64,000 nucleotides of DNA, taken from positions 87,830 to 151,829 of the forward strand of contig NZ_NFZQ01000013.1 of assembly GCF_002165135.1 (NCBI RefSeq), given 5' to 3'. Position 1 is the first letter of the stretch. The number at the start of each line of letters is the position of its first letter. Positions 40,810 through 50,250 of the stretch are shown here, in pieces. Source of the DNA: Pseudomonas sp. SID14000. GTDB taxonomy: Bacteria > Pseudomonadota > Gammaproteobacteria > Pseudomonadales > Pseudomonadaceae. The notes under the pieces were generated by a model. The model did not search any database. It had not been told where the DNA came from and worked only from the letters and a program-made list of their open reading frames with translations. The position numbers and the translations under genes were made by a program.

Positions 40810-43800
40810 TTAGCCCTCCACCTGGCTCCATTGCTTGCTCAATCGCTTGTCGGAAATCGGCACCTTGGTCCCCAACTGCTGGGCAAACAGCGACACCCGA
40901 TATTCCTCCAGCCACCAGCGGTACAGGGTCAACTGCTCATCGCGCTTGCCTTCCTGGGCATGCTTGTCGGCACGGGCCTTGTACTGCGCCCACAGGTTGG
41001 CCAGCTCACCGCTCCACACCCGGTCCTTCTGCACCTGCGAACCCAGCTTCTCCAGGCGCAGCTCCACAGCCTTGAGGTAACGCGGCAGTTCCTTGAACCA
41101 CGCCCCAGGCGTTTCGCGCACGAAACCCGGGTAAACCAGATTGCCCAGCTGTTGCTTGATATCGTTCAGCGCCACCGCCTGGCTCAGGTCGATCTTGCCC
41201 TTGAAGCGCTTCTGCAGCCCATGCCACAGCTTCAGCACCTCCAGGGTCTGACGTGCCAGGCGCTCGGCATGCTCGGCCCAGCTGCCGCGCTTGCGTTCAG
41301 CCAGCCCGGCCAACGCCGCACCATCGCGTGGCATCGGCTGTTCGCCTTCGAGGATGCAGCTGTCCAGGCTGGCCAGCAGGATGTCTTCCACCAGCGCCTC
41401 GACCCGGCCCATTTCACGGTACAGCAGGCCCAGCTCGGTCAGCCCCGGCAGCTTGCCGCGCAGGTACTTGGCCGGCTCGGCCAGCTGCTGCAGCAACAGG
41501 CGCTGCAAGGCGCGGCGGTGCTGGAACTCGGCTTCGGCCTGGGTCGAGAAACGCCCTTCGCGCACGGTGCCGTTATCTTCCACCAGCGCCGGATACACGG
41601 TCATCGACAGGCCGGCGATCTTCTGCTGGGCGGTCTGCTTCACTTCGCTGAAGGCCTTGGCCTGCACCGGCTGTTCGCTCTTGGCGTCACGCGGCACGGC
41701 CAGCGCTGCCTGGCTGGCGGCGGCAAAGCGCGCGGTCAGCTCGGCCAGATCGCGGCCTTCACCCAGGAACTTGCCTTGGCCATCGACTACCTCGATGTTC
41801 ATGCGCAGGTGGCCTTCAACCAGGTTGACCGACTCGTCCCAGGCTTCGTCAGGCACACGGGCGCCGGTCATGCGCAGCAGCTCCTGGCCCAGGGCCTGGG
41901 GCAATGCGCCCTGGCCGAAGGTCATGCGCGCCAGCGAGGCCTTGACGAAGTCCGGCACCGGCACGAAGTTCTTGCGCAGGGCCTTGGGCAGGTTGCGCAC
42001 CAGCGCCACGCACTTGGCTTCCAGCAAGCCCGGCACCAGCCATTCCAGGCGCTCGCCCGGCAGGTTCGGCAGCAACGGTGCCGGTACCCGCACGGTCACG
42101 CCATCGCGGGGGTGGCCGGGCTCGAAGTGGTAACTCAGCGGCAGGCGCAGCTCGCCCACCTGCATGCTGTCGGGGTATTGCGCGGCGGTGACTTCGCTGG
42201 CTTCGCGGGCCAGCACGTCTTCCTCGCGCATGATCAGCAGGTTGGCGTCCTTCTGGCTGCCCATGCGGTACCAGCTGTCGAAGGTCGCAGTCTGGTGGAT
42301 TTCCGCCGGCAGGCGCGCTTCGTAGAAGGCGTACAGTGTCTCTTCGTCGGCCAGGATGTCACGGCGGCGGGCCTTGGCCTCCAGCTCATCGAGTTCTTCC
42401 AGCAGACGCTTGTTGGCCGCCAGGCACTTGGCCCGCGACTGGATTTCGCCCCTCACCAGGCCTTCGCGGATGAACAGCTCGCGCGAGGTGACCGGGTCGA
42501 TCGGGCCAAAATGTACCGGCCGACGGCCGACCAGGATCAGGCCGTACAGGGTGATCTGCTCGTAGGCCACCACCTGCCCGCGCTTCTTCTCCCAGTGCGG
42601 TTCGAAGTGGTTCTTCTTGACCAGGTGGCCGGCCAGCGGCTCGATCCAGTCCGGCTCGATCCTGGCCACCATGCGTGCATACAGCTTGGTGGTTTCGACC
42701 AGTTCGGCAGCCATCACCCACTGCGGGCGCTTGCGCCCCAGGCCCGACGACGGGTGCACCCAGAAGCGCCGTTGGCGGGCGCCCTGATAGTCACCCTCCT
42801 CGGTCTTCTGGCCGATCTGGCTAAGCAGGCCGCTGAGAATGGCCTTGTGCATTTTCGGGTAGTCGGACGGGTCCTTGTTCACTGTCAGCTGCAAATCACG
42901 GCAGATCAGTGCCAGCTGGCGATGGGCATCGCGCCATTCGCGCAGGCGCAGGTAATTCAGGAAGTTCTTGCGGCACCAGTTGCGCAGCGGGTTGGCGGTC
43001 AGCGCCTGGCGCTGCTCTTCGAAACCACGCCACAGGTTGACCAGCGCGGCGAAGTCGGAGTCCACGTCCTTCCATTGCGCGTGCGCCTGGTCGGCGGCCT
43101 GCTGGCGCTCCGGCGGGCGTTCGCGCGGGTCTTGCACCGACAGTGCACTGGTGACGATCAGCACTTCCTGCAGGCTGCCCAGGCGTGCGCCTTCGAGCAG
43201 CATGCGGCCCAACCGCGGGTCGATTGGCAGGCGCGCCAGCTGGCGGCCGATCGGCGTCAGCTGGTTATCGCGATTGACCGCCGACAGCTCCTGCAGCAGG
43301 TTGAAGCCGTCGCTGATGGCCTTGCCATCCGGCGGCTCGATGAACGGGAAGGCATCGATCGCGCCCAGGCGCAGGTGCAGCATCTGCAGGATCACCGCCG
43401 CCAGGTTGGTGCGCAGGATCTCCGGGTCGGTGAACGCTGGCCGGCTGTTGAAATCCTCTTCACTGTACAGGCGCACGCAGATGCCCGGCTCGACCCGGCC
43501 ACAGCGGCCCTTGCGCTGGTTGGCACTGGCCTGCGACACGGCCTCGATGGGCAGGCGCTGGACCTTGGCGCGGTAGCTGTAGCGGCTGATGCGCGCGGTA
43601 CCAGTGTCGATCACATAGCGGATGCCAGGCACGGTCAGCGAGGTTTCCGCGACGTTGGTGGCCAGCACCACACGGCGCCCGGTGTGCGGCTGGAAGATGC
43701 GCTGCTGCTCGGCCGGCGAAAGGCGCGCATACAGCGGCAGGATCTCGGTATGGCGCAGCTGCGCCTTGCGCAAAATCTCGGCAGCATCGCGGATCTCCCG

Positions 43801-44715
43801 CTCGCCCGGCAGGAAGATCAGCACATCGCCGGGCCCCTTGCCCTCACTCCGCTCATGGTGCGCCAGCTCATCCAGCGTGGCGAGGATGGCCTGGTCGACA
43901 GTGAGGTCATCCTCGATCTGGTTACCCTCCTCGTCCTGCTCGCTGGTCAGCGGGCGGTACCAGGTTTCCACCGGGAAGGTACGCCCCGACACCTCGATGA
44001 TCGGCGCGCCGTCGAAGTGTTTGGAGAAGCGTTCCAGATCGATGGTCGCCGAGGTGATGATCAGCTTCAGGTCCGGGCGGCGGTGCAGCAGGGTCTTCAG
44101 GTAGCCGAGCAGGAAGTCGATGTTCAGGCTGCGTTCGTGGGCTTCGTCGACGATGATCGTGTCGTAGCGCTCGAGGAAGCGATCGTGCTGGGTTTCGGCC
44201 AGCAGGATGCCGTCGGTCATCAGCTTGACCAAGGTGTTGGCGTCGCTCTGGTCCTCGAAACGTACCTGGTAGCCGACCAACCCGCCCAGCGGCGTGCCCA
44301 GTTCTTCGGCAACCCGCGCAGCAACGCTGCGGGCAGCGATCCGGCGTGGCTGGGTGTGGGCAATCAGGCCATGGCTGCCACGGCCTAGCTCCAGGCAGAT
44401 CTTCGGTAACTGGGTGGTCTTGCCCGAGCCGGTTTCGCCAGCGATCACCAGCACCTGGTTTTCGGCCAGGGCCTTCTTGATTTCGTCACGCTTGGCAGCG
44501 ATTGGCAGGCTGTCGTCGTAGCGCACGGTCGGCACGCTCTGCTGGCGCGCAGTGACCTGGGCGCAGGAGGCCTGGACCTTTTCTACCCACTGCGCCAGCT
44601 TCGCCTCGTCGGGGCGCTTGCGCAGTTCGTGCAATTGCCGGCGCAGGCGATGGCGGTCGGCGATCATGGCGTGGTCGAGGTTTTGCAGCAGTTTGTCGAT
44701 GGCGTGGTCAGTCAT
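40810..44715 (-). CDS. hrpA: ATP-dependent RNA helicase HrpA
   Basis: A 1301-residue DEAH-box helicase of the full HrpA type. Walker A GETGSGKTTQLPK and DEAH in IIVDEAHERSLN lie in the first RecA lobe; SATIDLERFS, LIFLPGEREIRD and QRKGRCGRVEPG in the second. The winged-helix, ratchet and OB-fold regions follow, and the long DUF3418 C-terminus of about 500 residues is present. HrpA acts on mRNA and, in E. coli, on stalled ribosomes. The ATG at 44715 (MTDHAIDKLL) is the family start; the open frame upstream runs through a REP. The ribosome binding site is weak. The gene ends before a REP pair. Confidence 0.95.
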   Translation of the reverse strand: MTDHAIDKLLQNLDHAMIADRHRLRRQLHELRKRPDEAKLAQWVEKVQASCAQVTARQQSVPTVRYDDSLPIAAKRDEIKKALAENQVLVIAGETGSGKTTQLPKICLELGRGSHGLIAHTQPRRIAARSVAARVAEELGTPLGGLVGYQVRFEDQSDANTLVKLMTDGILLAETQHDRFLERYDTIIVDEAHERSLNIDFLLGYLKTLLHRRPDLKLIITSATIDLERFSKHFDGAPIIEVSGRTFPVETWYRPLTSEQDEEGNQIEDDLTVDQAILATLDELAHHERSEGKGPGDVLIFLPGEREIRDAAEILRKAQLRHTEILPLYARLSPAEQQRIFQPHTGRRVVLATNVAETSLTVPGIRYVIDTGTARISRYSYRAKVQRLPIEAVSQASANQRKGRCGRVEPGICVRLYSEEDFNSRPAFTDPEILRTNLAAVILQMLHLRLGAIDAFPFIEPPDGKAISDGFNLLQELSAVNRDNQLTPIGRQLARLPIDPRLGRMLLEGARLGSLQEVLIVTSALSVQDPRERPPERQQAADQAHAQWKDVDSDFAALVNLWRGFEEQRQALTANPLRNWCRKNFLNYLRLREWRDAHRQLALICRDLQLTVNKDPSDYPKMHKAILSGLLSQIGQKTEEGDYQGARQRRFWVHPSSGLGRKRPQWVMAAELVETTKLYARMVARIEPDWIEPLAGHLVKKNHFEPHWEKKRGQVVAYEQITLYGLILVGRRPVHFGPIDPVTSRELFIREGLVRGEIQSRAKCLAANKRLLEELDELEAKARRRDILADEETLYAFYEARLPAEIHQTATFDSWYRMGSQKDANLLIMREEDVLAREASEVTAAQYPDSMQVGELRLPLSYHFEPGHPRDGVTVRVPAPLLPNLPGERLEWLVPGLLEAKCVALVRNLPKALRKNFVPVPDFVKASLARMTFGQGALPQALGQELLRMTGARVPDEAWDESVNLVEGHLRMNIEVVDGQGKFLGEGRDLAELTARFAAASQAALAVPRDAKSEQPVQAKAFSEVKQTAQQKIAGLSMTVYPALVEDNGTVREGRFSTQAEAEFQHRRALQRLLLQQLAEPAKYLRGKLPGLTELGLLYREMGRVEALVEDILLASLDSCILEGEQPMPRDGAALAGLAERKRGSWAEHAERLARQTLEVLKLWHGLQKRFKGKIDLSQAVALNDIKQQLGNLVYPGFVRETPGAWFKELPRYLKAVELRLEKLGSQVQKDRVWSGELANLWAQYKARADKHAQEGKRDEQLTLYRWWLEEYRVSLFAQQLGTKVPISDKRLSKQWSQVEG

Positions 44716-44806
44716 GGGGCTTTTTAGTGATGCAGGTGGGCCTGCTTTTTCATGATCGGCATTCGGAAAGTTGGGCGATTGTCGCAGATTTGCAGGTTCT
44801 CTGCTG

Positions 44807-44912
44807 CCTGTGCCGGCCTCTTCGCGGGTAAACCCGCTCCCACAGGGACCGCACAACACCCAGCCTTGATGCAATCCTGTAGGAGCGGGTTTACCCGCGA
44901 AGAGGCCAGGTG
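44807..44912. repeat. REP pair upstream of hrpA
   Basis: Inverted copies of ccggcctcttcgcgggtaaacccgc (44813-44848 and 44876-44909). With the following 320 bp it fills the 520-bp gap between hrpA and the synthetase gene. Confidence 0.88.
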
Positions 44913-45235
44913 CAACGGCACAAATGTTTAGCCAAGTGCGATGTAAAGGTTGCCATTCACTGCTTTAATCAACCTTACGCCGCATGTGAGTATCAAAGGC
45001 ATGACTCCCGTCCAGCCCATCGCCCCACCGTCGTCCCGCCCTTCGCTAGCGAAGGCCCGGCGCCTTGCCGGTGAAAATCCGCTGGTCCACATCATCCTCG
45101 CCTTTTGGGCCCTGTGGCACTGCCGTCACGCACGCCCACCGGATTTCTCGCTCGCGCCTTTGTGACCAAACCCGGCCGTCATCTGGCCGTTTGACCCAGC
45201 TGGGCCGCCTGCCTGCGCGGTGGCCCGGTGCGCCC
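44913..45235 (+). promoter_or_regulatory. Upstream region of the polyamine gene pair
   Basis: 323 bp with no convincing gene. It holds the 16-bp perfect palindrome CCTTCGCTAGCGAAGG at 45040-45055, which could be an operator or a leader hairpin. A 54-codon frame (45001-45165) is discussed among rejected items. The first part, up to about 45000, is AT-richer and probably carries the promoter. Confidence 0.5.
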
Positions 45236-46615
45236 ATGAGCGAATCCATCATGCACTTTGCACCCATAGAGCACGCCAGCCAGTTCCTGGCCGACAACCC
45301 CGATATCGAGCTGTTCGAACTGTTCATCCTCGACGCCAACGGCGTACCGCGCGGCAAGCTGCTGCACCGCGAGGAACTGCTGGCCGTGTACCAGACTGGC
45401 CGGCCGCTTCCCAGCACCATCCTCGGCCTGACCCTGAACGGCGACGATGTGGAAAACTCCGGCCTGGTGTGGGATGTAGGCGATATCGACTGCCGCGCCT
45501 ACCCGCTTGAAGGCAGCCTGGTACGCCTGCCCTGGCGCCGGGTGCCGACCGCCGCAGTACAGGTAAGCATGCACCCGAGCGAGGGGCTGCCGGCCAGCAT
45601 CGCCGACCCGCGCCATGTGCTGCTGCGAACCATCGAAGCGTTGAAGGCCGACGGTTACCATCCGGTGATGGCCTGCGAGCTGGAGTTCTACCTGCTCGAC
45701 CAGCAACGTGATGCCCAGGGCCGACCGCAACCGGCGCTGGACAACGACGGCGGTCGCCCACGCACCACCCAGGTGTATGGCTTGCGCGAACTGGAGCAAA
45801 TCGAGCCCTTCCTCGCTGACCTCTACGCAGCCTGCAAGGCCCAGGGCATCCCGGCCCGCACGGCGATTTCGGAATACGCCCCTGGCCAGGTGGAAATCAC
45901 CCTCGAACACGGCGACGCCCTGCAAGCGATGGACCAGGCCGTACGCTACAAGCGCCTGGTCAAAGGCGTAGCCCATGCCCACGGCATGCAGGCCTGCTTC
46001 ATGGCCAAGCCGTTCGCGCAACTGGCCGGCACCGGCATGCACATGCACCTGAGCCTGGCCGACAGTGCCGGCAACAACCTGTTCGCCAGCGAGGACAAGG
46101 CCGGCACCCCGCTGCTGCGTCAGGCCGTGGCCGGCATGCTGCGCCACCTGCGCGACTCGCTGCTGCTGTTCTGCCCCAACGCCAACTCGTTCCGCCGCTT
46201 CCAGGCCAACAGCTATGCGCCACTGGCGCCAACCTGGGGCGTGGACAACCGCACCGTGAGCCTGCGCATACCGGGCGGCCCGGCCAACAGCCGGCATGTG
46301 GAACACCGCATCTGCGGCGCCGACGCCAACCCCTACCTGGCCGCTGCGGCGATCCTTGCCGCCAGCCACCGGGGCATCCGCGAACAGCTGGACCCCGGAG
46401 CACCAGTGGAAGGCAACGGCTATGCCCAGGCCACCGAACACCTGCCCACCGACTGGCTGACCGCCCTCGACGCCCTGCAGCATTCCAGCTGGGCTCGCGA
46501 AGCACTGGGCGAGGACTTCCTGGGCGTATACCTGAAGGTCAAGCGCGCCGAGTACCGCCAGTTCATGGCCGAAGTCAGCGAGCAGGACTGGCGCTGGTAC
46601 CTGCACCAGGCCTGA
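45236..46615 (+). CDS. Glutamine-synthetase family, gamma-glutamylpolyamine synthetase
   Basis: A 459-residue class of GS-like ligase. The N-terminal beta-grasp runs to about residue 110, and the catalytic part has ACELEFYLLD (metal Glu), ISEYAPGQVEITLEHGDAL, GTGMHMHLSL and the PuuA-like NANSFRRFQANSYAPLAPTWGVDNRTVSLRIP. PuuA/SpuI enzymes join glutamate to putrescine or other polyamines with ATP, the first step of the gamma-glutamylation route. The ATG at 45236 (MSESIMHF) is my choice; an ATG five codons later is possible. It is followed after 24 bp by an oxidase gene with the matching next step. Confidence 0.85.
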   Translation: MSESIMHFAPIEHASQFLADNPDIELFELFILDANGVPRGKLLHREELLAVYQTGRPLPSTILGLTLNGDDVENSGLVWDVGDIDCRAYPLEGSLVRLPWRRVPTAAVQVSMHPSEGLPASIADPRHVLLRTIEALKADGYHPVMACELEFYLLDQQRDAQGRPQPALDNDGGRPRTTQVYGLRELEQIEPFLADLYAACKAQGIPARTAISEYAPGQVEITLEHGDALQAMDQAVRYKRLVKGVAHAHGMQACFMAKPFAQLAGTGMHMHLSLADSAGNNLFASEDKAGTPLLRQAVAGMLRHLRDSLLLFCPNANSFRRFQANSYAPLAPTWGVDNRTVSLRIPGGPANSRHVEHRICGADANPYLAAAAILAASHRGIREQLDPGAPVEGNGYAQATEHLPTDWLTALDALQHSSWAREALGEDFLGVYLKVKRAEYRQFMAEVSEQDWRWYLHQA

Positions 46616-46639
46616 GCCCCCAGATAACAAGGAACACCC

Positions 46640-47947
46640 ATGAACGCAGCATTGAACAAGGGCCCGGCGCAGCGCGCGCCGTCCTACTACAGCGCCACCC
46701 TCAACGACCACACCGAGTACCCGCAGCTCAAGGGCACGGTACAAGTGGATGTGGCGATTATCGGTGGCGGCTTCACCGGCGTGGCCACCGCAGTGGAACT
46801 GGTCGAGCGTGGCCTTAAGGTGGCCATCGTCGAAACCAACCGCATCGGCTGGGGTGCCAGCGGGCGCAACGGCGGCCAGGTCACCGGCAGCCTGTCGGGC
46901 GACGAAGCCATGCGCTCGCAGATGCGCAACCGCTTGGGTGCCGAGGTCGATGACTTCATCTGGCACCTGCGCTGGCGCGGCCACCAGGTGATCGAGCAGC
47001 GCGTGGCGCGTTACGGCATTGACTGCGACCTCAAGCGCGGCCACCTGCATGCGGCGATGAAACCCTCGCACATGGACGAGCTGCGCGCATTCGAAGCCGA
47101 GGCCCGGCGGCGCGGCATGGGCGAGCAGGTGCAACTGCTGGACCGCAATGGCGTGGCTGAGCACCTGCAAAGCCCGCTGTACCTGGGCGCGCTGAAGAAC
47201 CTGCGCAACCTGCACCTGCACCCGCTCAACCTGTGCCTGGGCGAGGCCCGTGCTGCCCATGGCCTGGGGGCGCTGATTTTCGAAAACTCCGAAGTGCTGG
47301 ACATCGTCCACGGCCCACGCCCGGCGGTGGTCACCGCCCACGGCCGGGTCGAGGCGCGCCAGGTGATGCTGGCTGGCGATGTGTACCACAAGCTGGAAAA
47401 GCGCCAGCTCAAGGGCAAGATCTTCCCGGCCATGGGCGGCATCGTCACCACCGCACCGCTGGGGGAACTGGCCGAGCAGATCAACCCGCAGGACCTGGCG
47501 GTGTACGACTGCCGCTTCGTGCTCGACTACTACCGCCTGACCGCCGACAAGCGCCTGCTGTTCGGCGGTGGCGCCAACTATTCCGGCCGTGACTCACGGG
47601 ATATCGAAGGTGAACTGCGCCCGTGCATCGAGCGCACCTTCCCGGCATTGAAAGGCGTGCCGATCGAGTTCCAGTGGAGCTGCGCCATGGGCATCGTGGT
47701 CAACCGCATCCCGCAGCTGGGCAAGCTGTCGGACAACGTGTGGTATTGCCAGGGCTATTCGGGGCACGGGATTGCCACCAGCCACATCATGGGCGAGATC
47801 ATGGCCGAGGCGCTGACCGGGACGCTGGAGAAGTTCGACACCTTTGCCCAGTGCAAGCATGTGCGGGTGCCGATGGGGGATTTGCTGGGCAATCCGCTGT
47901 TGGCGGCGGGGATGTGGTACTACCAGATGCTGGAGAAACTGCGCTGA
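46640..47947 (+). CDS. FAD-dependent oxidase, gamma-glutamylpolyamine oxidase (PuuB-like)
   Basis: A 435-residue DAO-type flavoenzyme. The FAD dinucleotide fold is VDVAIIGGGFTGVATAVELVERG (residues 35-57), followed by WGASGRNGGQVTGSLSGDE, which is typical of PuuB. The C-terminal part, YCQGYSGHGIATSHIMGEI, binds FAD as well. It would oxidise gamma-glutamyl-polyamine made by the gene upstream. The ATG at 46640 follows AAGGAACACCC. The two genes form a probable operon. A palindromic REP-derived hairpin lies 13 bp downstream. Exact polyamine unknown. Confidence 0.86.
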   Translation: MNAALNKGPAQRAPSYYSATLNDHTEYPQLKGTVQVDVAIIGGGFTGVATAVELVERGLKVAIVETNRIGWGASGRNGGQVTGSLSGDEAMRSQMRNRLGAEVDDFIWHLRWRGHQVIEQRVARYGIDCDLKRGHLHAAMKPSHMDELRAFEAEARRRGMGEQVQLLDRNGVAEHLQSPLYLGALKNLRNLHLHPLNLCLGEARAAHGLGALIFENSEVLDIVHGPRPAVVTAHGRVEARQVMLAGDVYHKLEKRQLKGKIFPAMGGIVTTAPLGELAEQINPQDLAVYDCRFVLDYYRLTADKRLLFGGGANYSGRDSRDIEGELRPCIERTFPALKGVPIEFQWSCAMGIVVNRIPQLGKLSDNVWYCQGYSGHGIATSHIMGEIMAEALTGTLEKFDTFAQCKHVRVPMGDLLGNPLLAAGMWYYQMLEKLR

Positions 47948-47960
47948 TTACGCGGTAACT

Positions 47961-47998
47961 GTGGGAGCGGCCCTTTCGCGACACAAGGCCGCTCCCAC
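47961..47998. repeat. Collapsed REP hairpin, ggccgctcccac type
   Basis: GTGGGAGCGGCC-ctttcgcgacacaa-GGCCGCTCCCAC: 12-bp perfect arms and a 14-base loop. It lies between the convergent oxidase and fadD1 genes. Confidence 0.85.
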
Positions 47999-48019
47999 AT
48001 TGAGCGTGCAGGGCTCTGA

Positions 48020-49717
48020 TCAGGCGATCTTCTTCAAGCCCTGCTTCTTCAGCTCTTCATCACGCAGTTCGCGGCGCAGGATCTTGCCCACGTTGGTGGT
48101 CGGCAGCGCATCGCGGAACTCGATCTGGCGCGGAACCTTGTAGCCGGTGACATTGGCGCGCATGTGCTCCATCACCTGTTCCTTGGTCACGGTCATGCCC
48201 GGCTTGACCACGATGAACACCTTGATCACTTCACCGGACTTCTCGTCCGGCACGCCGATGGCCGCGCACTGCAGCACGCCCGGCAGGGCCGCCAGCACAT
48301 CTTCCAGCTCGTTGGGATACACGTTGAAGCCCGAGACCAGGATCATGTCCTTCTTGCGGTCGACAATGCGCATGTAGCCGTCCGGCTGGATCACGGCGAT
48401 GTCACCGGTCTTCAGCCAGCCATTGCTGTCGAGGATCTCAGCAGTGGCGTCCTCGCGCTGCCAGTAGCCCTTCATCACCTGCGGGCCCTTGACGCACAAC
48501 TCGCCCACCTCGCCCAGCGGCAGCTCGTTGCCGTTGTCGTCGATGACCTTGCACAGGGTGGACGGCACCGGAATGCCGATGGTGCCGACCTGGTTGGCCT
48601 CCGCCGGGTTCACCGCGGCCACCGGGCTGGTCTCGGTCATGCCATAGCCTTCGCAGATGGCGCAGCCGGTCACGGCCTTCCAGCGCTCGGCCACGCTCAG
48701 TTGCAGGGCCATGCCGCCAGACAGGGTGATCTTCAGCGCGGAGAAGTCCAGGGCGCGGAAGGCTTCGTTGTTGCACAAGGCAACGAACAGGGTATTGAGG
48801 CCGACGAATCCGCTGAACTTCCACTTGCCCAGCTCCTTGACCATGGCCGGCAGGTCACGCGGGTTGCTGATCAGCACGTTGTGGTTGCCGATCAGCATCA
48901 TGGCCATGCAATGGAAGGTAAAGGCGTAGATGTGATACAGCGGCAGCGGGGTGATGAGGATTTCGCAGCCTTCGTGCAGGTTGGCGCCCATCAGTGCCCG
49001 ACACTGCAGCATGTTGGCCACCAGGTTGCGGTGGGTCAGCATCGCGCCCTTGGCCACGCCGGTGGTACCACCGGTGTACTGCAGCACCGCCACGTCGTTG
49101 GCCTGCGGGTTGGCCTCGGTTACCGGCTGGCCCGTGCCCAGCGCCAGTGCGTCGTTGAAGCGCACGGCACGCGGCAGGTTGTAGGCCGGCACCATCTTCT
49201 TCACGTACTTTATCACGCTGTTGATCAGCAGGCGCTTGAGCGGCGGCAGCAGGTCGGCCACTTCGGTGACAATGACGTGCCTGACCTGGGTCTTGGGCAC
49301 CACCTTCTCGGCCAGGTGGGCCATGTTGGCCAGGCACACCAGGGCCTTGGCACCAGAATCGTTGAACTGGTGTTCCATTTCCCGCGCGGTGTACAGCGGG
49401 TTGGTGTTGACCACGATCAGCCCGGCACGCATGGCACCGAATACCGCCACCGGGTATTGCAGTACGTTAGGCAGTTGCACGGCAATGCGATCACCCGGTT
49501 TGAGGTCGGTATGCTGCTGCAGCCAGGCGGCAAACGCCCCCGACAGCGCATACAGCTCGCCATAAGTGATAGTCTTGCCCAGGTTGCTAAAGGCCGGTTT
49601 GTCGGCAAAGCGTTGGCAGGATTGCTTGAGTACCGCCTGGATATTGGGGAATTCGTCAGGATTGATTTCCGCCGTAATCCCGGCTGGGTACTTATCCTTC
49701 CAAAAATGTTCGATCAT
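48020..49717 (-). CDS. fadD1: Long-chain fatty acid-CoA ligase FadD1
   Basis: A 565-residue acyl-CoA synthetase. The AMP-binding P-loop is LQYTGGTTGVAKGAMLTH, with GYGMTETSPVAA and the KTGDIAVIQPDGYMRIVDRKKDMILVSGFNVYPNELED hinge; the catalytic Lys is in NVGKILRRELRD. It activates long-chain fatty acids for beta-oxidation. In KT2440 FadD1 is the main such enzyme. The ATG at 49717 (MIEHFWKDK) has AAGGAG ten bases upstream, which decides the start. It is in tandem with fadD2; a 533-bp gap with a composite repeat separates them, so each probably has its own promoter. Confidence 0.94.
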   Translation of the reverse strand: MIEHFWKDKYPAGITAEINPDEFPNIQAVLKQSCQRFADKPAFSNLGKTITYGELYALSGAFAAWLQQHTDLKPGDRIAVQLPNVLQYPVAVFGAMRAGLIVVNTNPLYTAREMEHQFNDSGAKALVCLANMAHLAEKVVPKTQVRHVIVTEVADLLPPLKRLLINSVIKYVKKMVPAYNLPRAVRFNDALALGTGQPVTEANPQANDVAVLQYTGGTTGVAKGAMLTHRNLVANMLQCRALMGANLHEGCEILITPLPLYHIYAFTFHCMAMMLIGNHNVLISNPRDLPAMVKELGKWKFSGFVGLNTLFVALCNNEAFRALDFSALKITLSGGMALQLSVAERWKAVTGCAICEGYGMTETSPVAAVNPAEANQVGTIGIPVPSTLCKVIDDNGNELPLGEVGELCVKGPQVMKGYWQREDATAEILDSNGWLKTGDIAVIQPDGYMRIVDRKKDMILVSGFNVYPNELEDVLAALPGVLQCAAIGVPDEKSGEVIKVFIVVKPGMTVTKEQVMEHMRANVTGYKVPRQIEFRDALPTTNVGKILRRELRDEELKKQGLKKIA

Positions 49718-49963
49718 GGAAGCCCACTCCTTCAGCAACAGCGAAGTTCGATTCACGCGTCGATGCGCTTATTATTGATATGAGATGACGGCTCGTTGCA
49801 AACCGGATCATCTGAAAGCGCGCCGAGAGTAACAGCTTTGCCTGGGGTCGCCTAGAGGCCAGAACCGGCCTCACGGTCACAAAAATGACTCAATGAACAA
49901 TACAGGTCATTTTTAGAGTAATTATCCAAAATGTCGCGAATGCCTTGATTTAGGTGGGGTAGC

Positions 49964-50222
49964 CGAAATCGGGCGCCGCCCGCGCGGCGCTTCGCGGGGC
50001 AAGCCCGCTCCCACATTTGTTGCAACGTGCCGAACCTGACAGGCCATGGTTGCCAGCTTTGTGAGGCTGGCCGGATTTCTGGGTCAACGCTGCTGCCGCC
50101 CCACCCGTCTCAAGCCTTGCACCAAGGCTGAGAACGCCCCTCCAACAGGCATGGCCACGTTGCAACAAATGTGGGAGCGGGCTTGCCCCGCGAAGCGCCG
50201 CGCGGGCGGCGCGCGATCTCGA
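49964..50222. repeat. Composite ~260-bp inverted-repeat element, copy B
   Basis: Left arm 49966-50031 and right arm 50153-50220 are inverted near-copies of about 65 bp, each with gcttcgcggggcaagcccgc and outer cgccgcccgcgcggcg. The 121-bp centre holds a perfect hairpin AGCCTTG-cac-CAAGGCT at 50113-50129. The arrangement matches the copy at 4054-4311. It lies in the 533-bp fadD1-fadD2 gap; the rest of the gap, 49718-49963, is AT-richer and likely the fadD1 promoter, with no gene. Confidence 0.85.
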
Positions 50223-50250
50223 AATCACCTCAAAACCAAAGCCGTACCCT

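Noticed and set aside
40735..44388. 1217-residue frame on the + strand across hrpA
   Set aside because: It is the antisense of hrpA, rich in Gln, His and Ala with no domain; hrpA has all its motifs.
44807..44912. Many REP pairs considered as CRISPR repeats
   Set aside because: They are inverted pairs with short variable centres scattered between genes, not regularly spaced direct repeats.
45001..45165. 54-codon frame upstream of the synthetase as a protein gene
   Set aside because: Weak ribosome site and no recognisable family; composition is as expected for an open frame in GC-rich DNA. Kept only as a low-interest finding.
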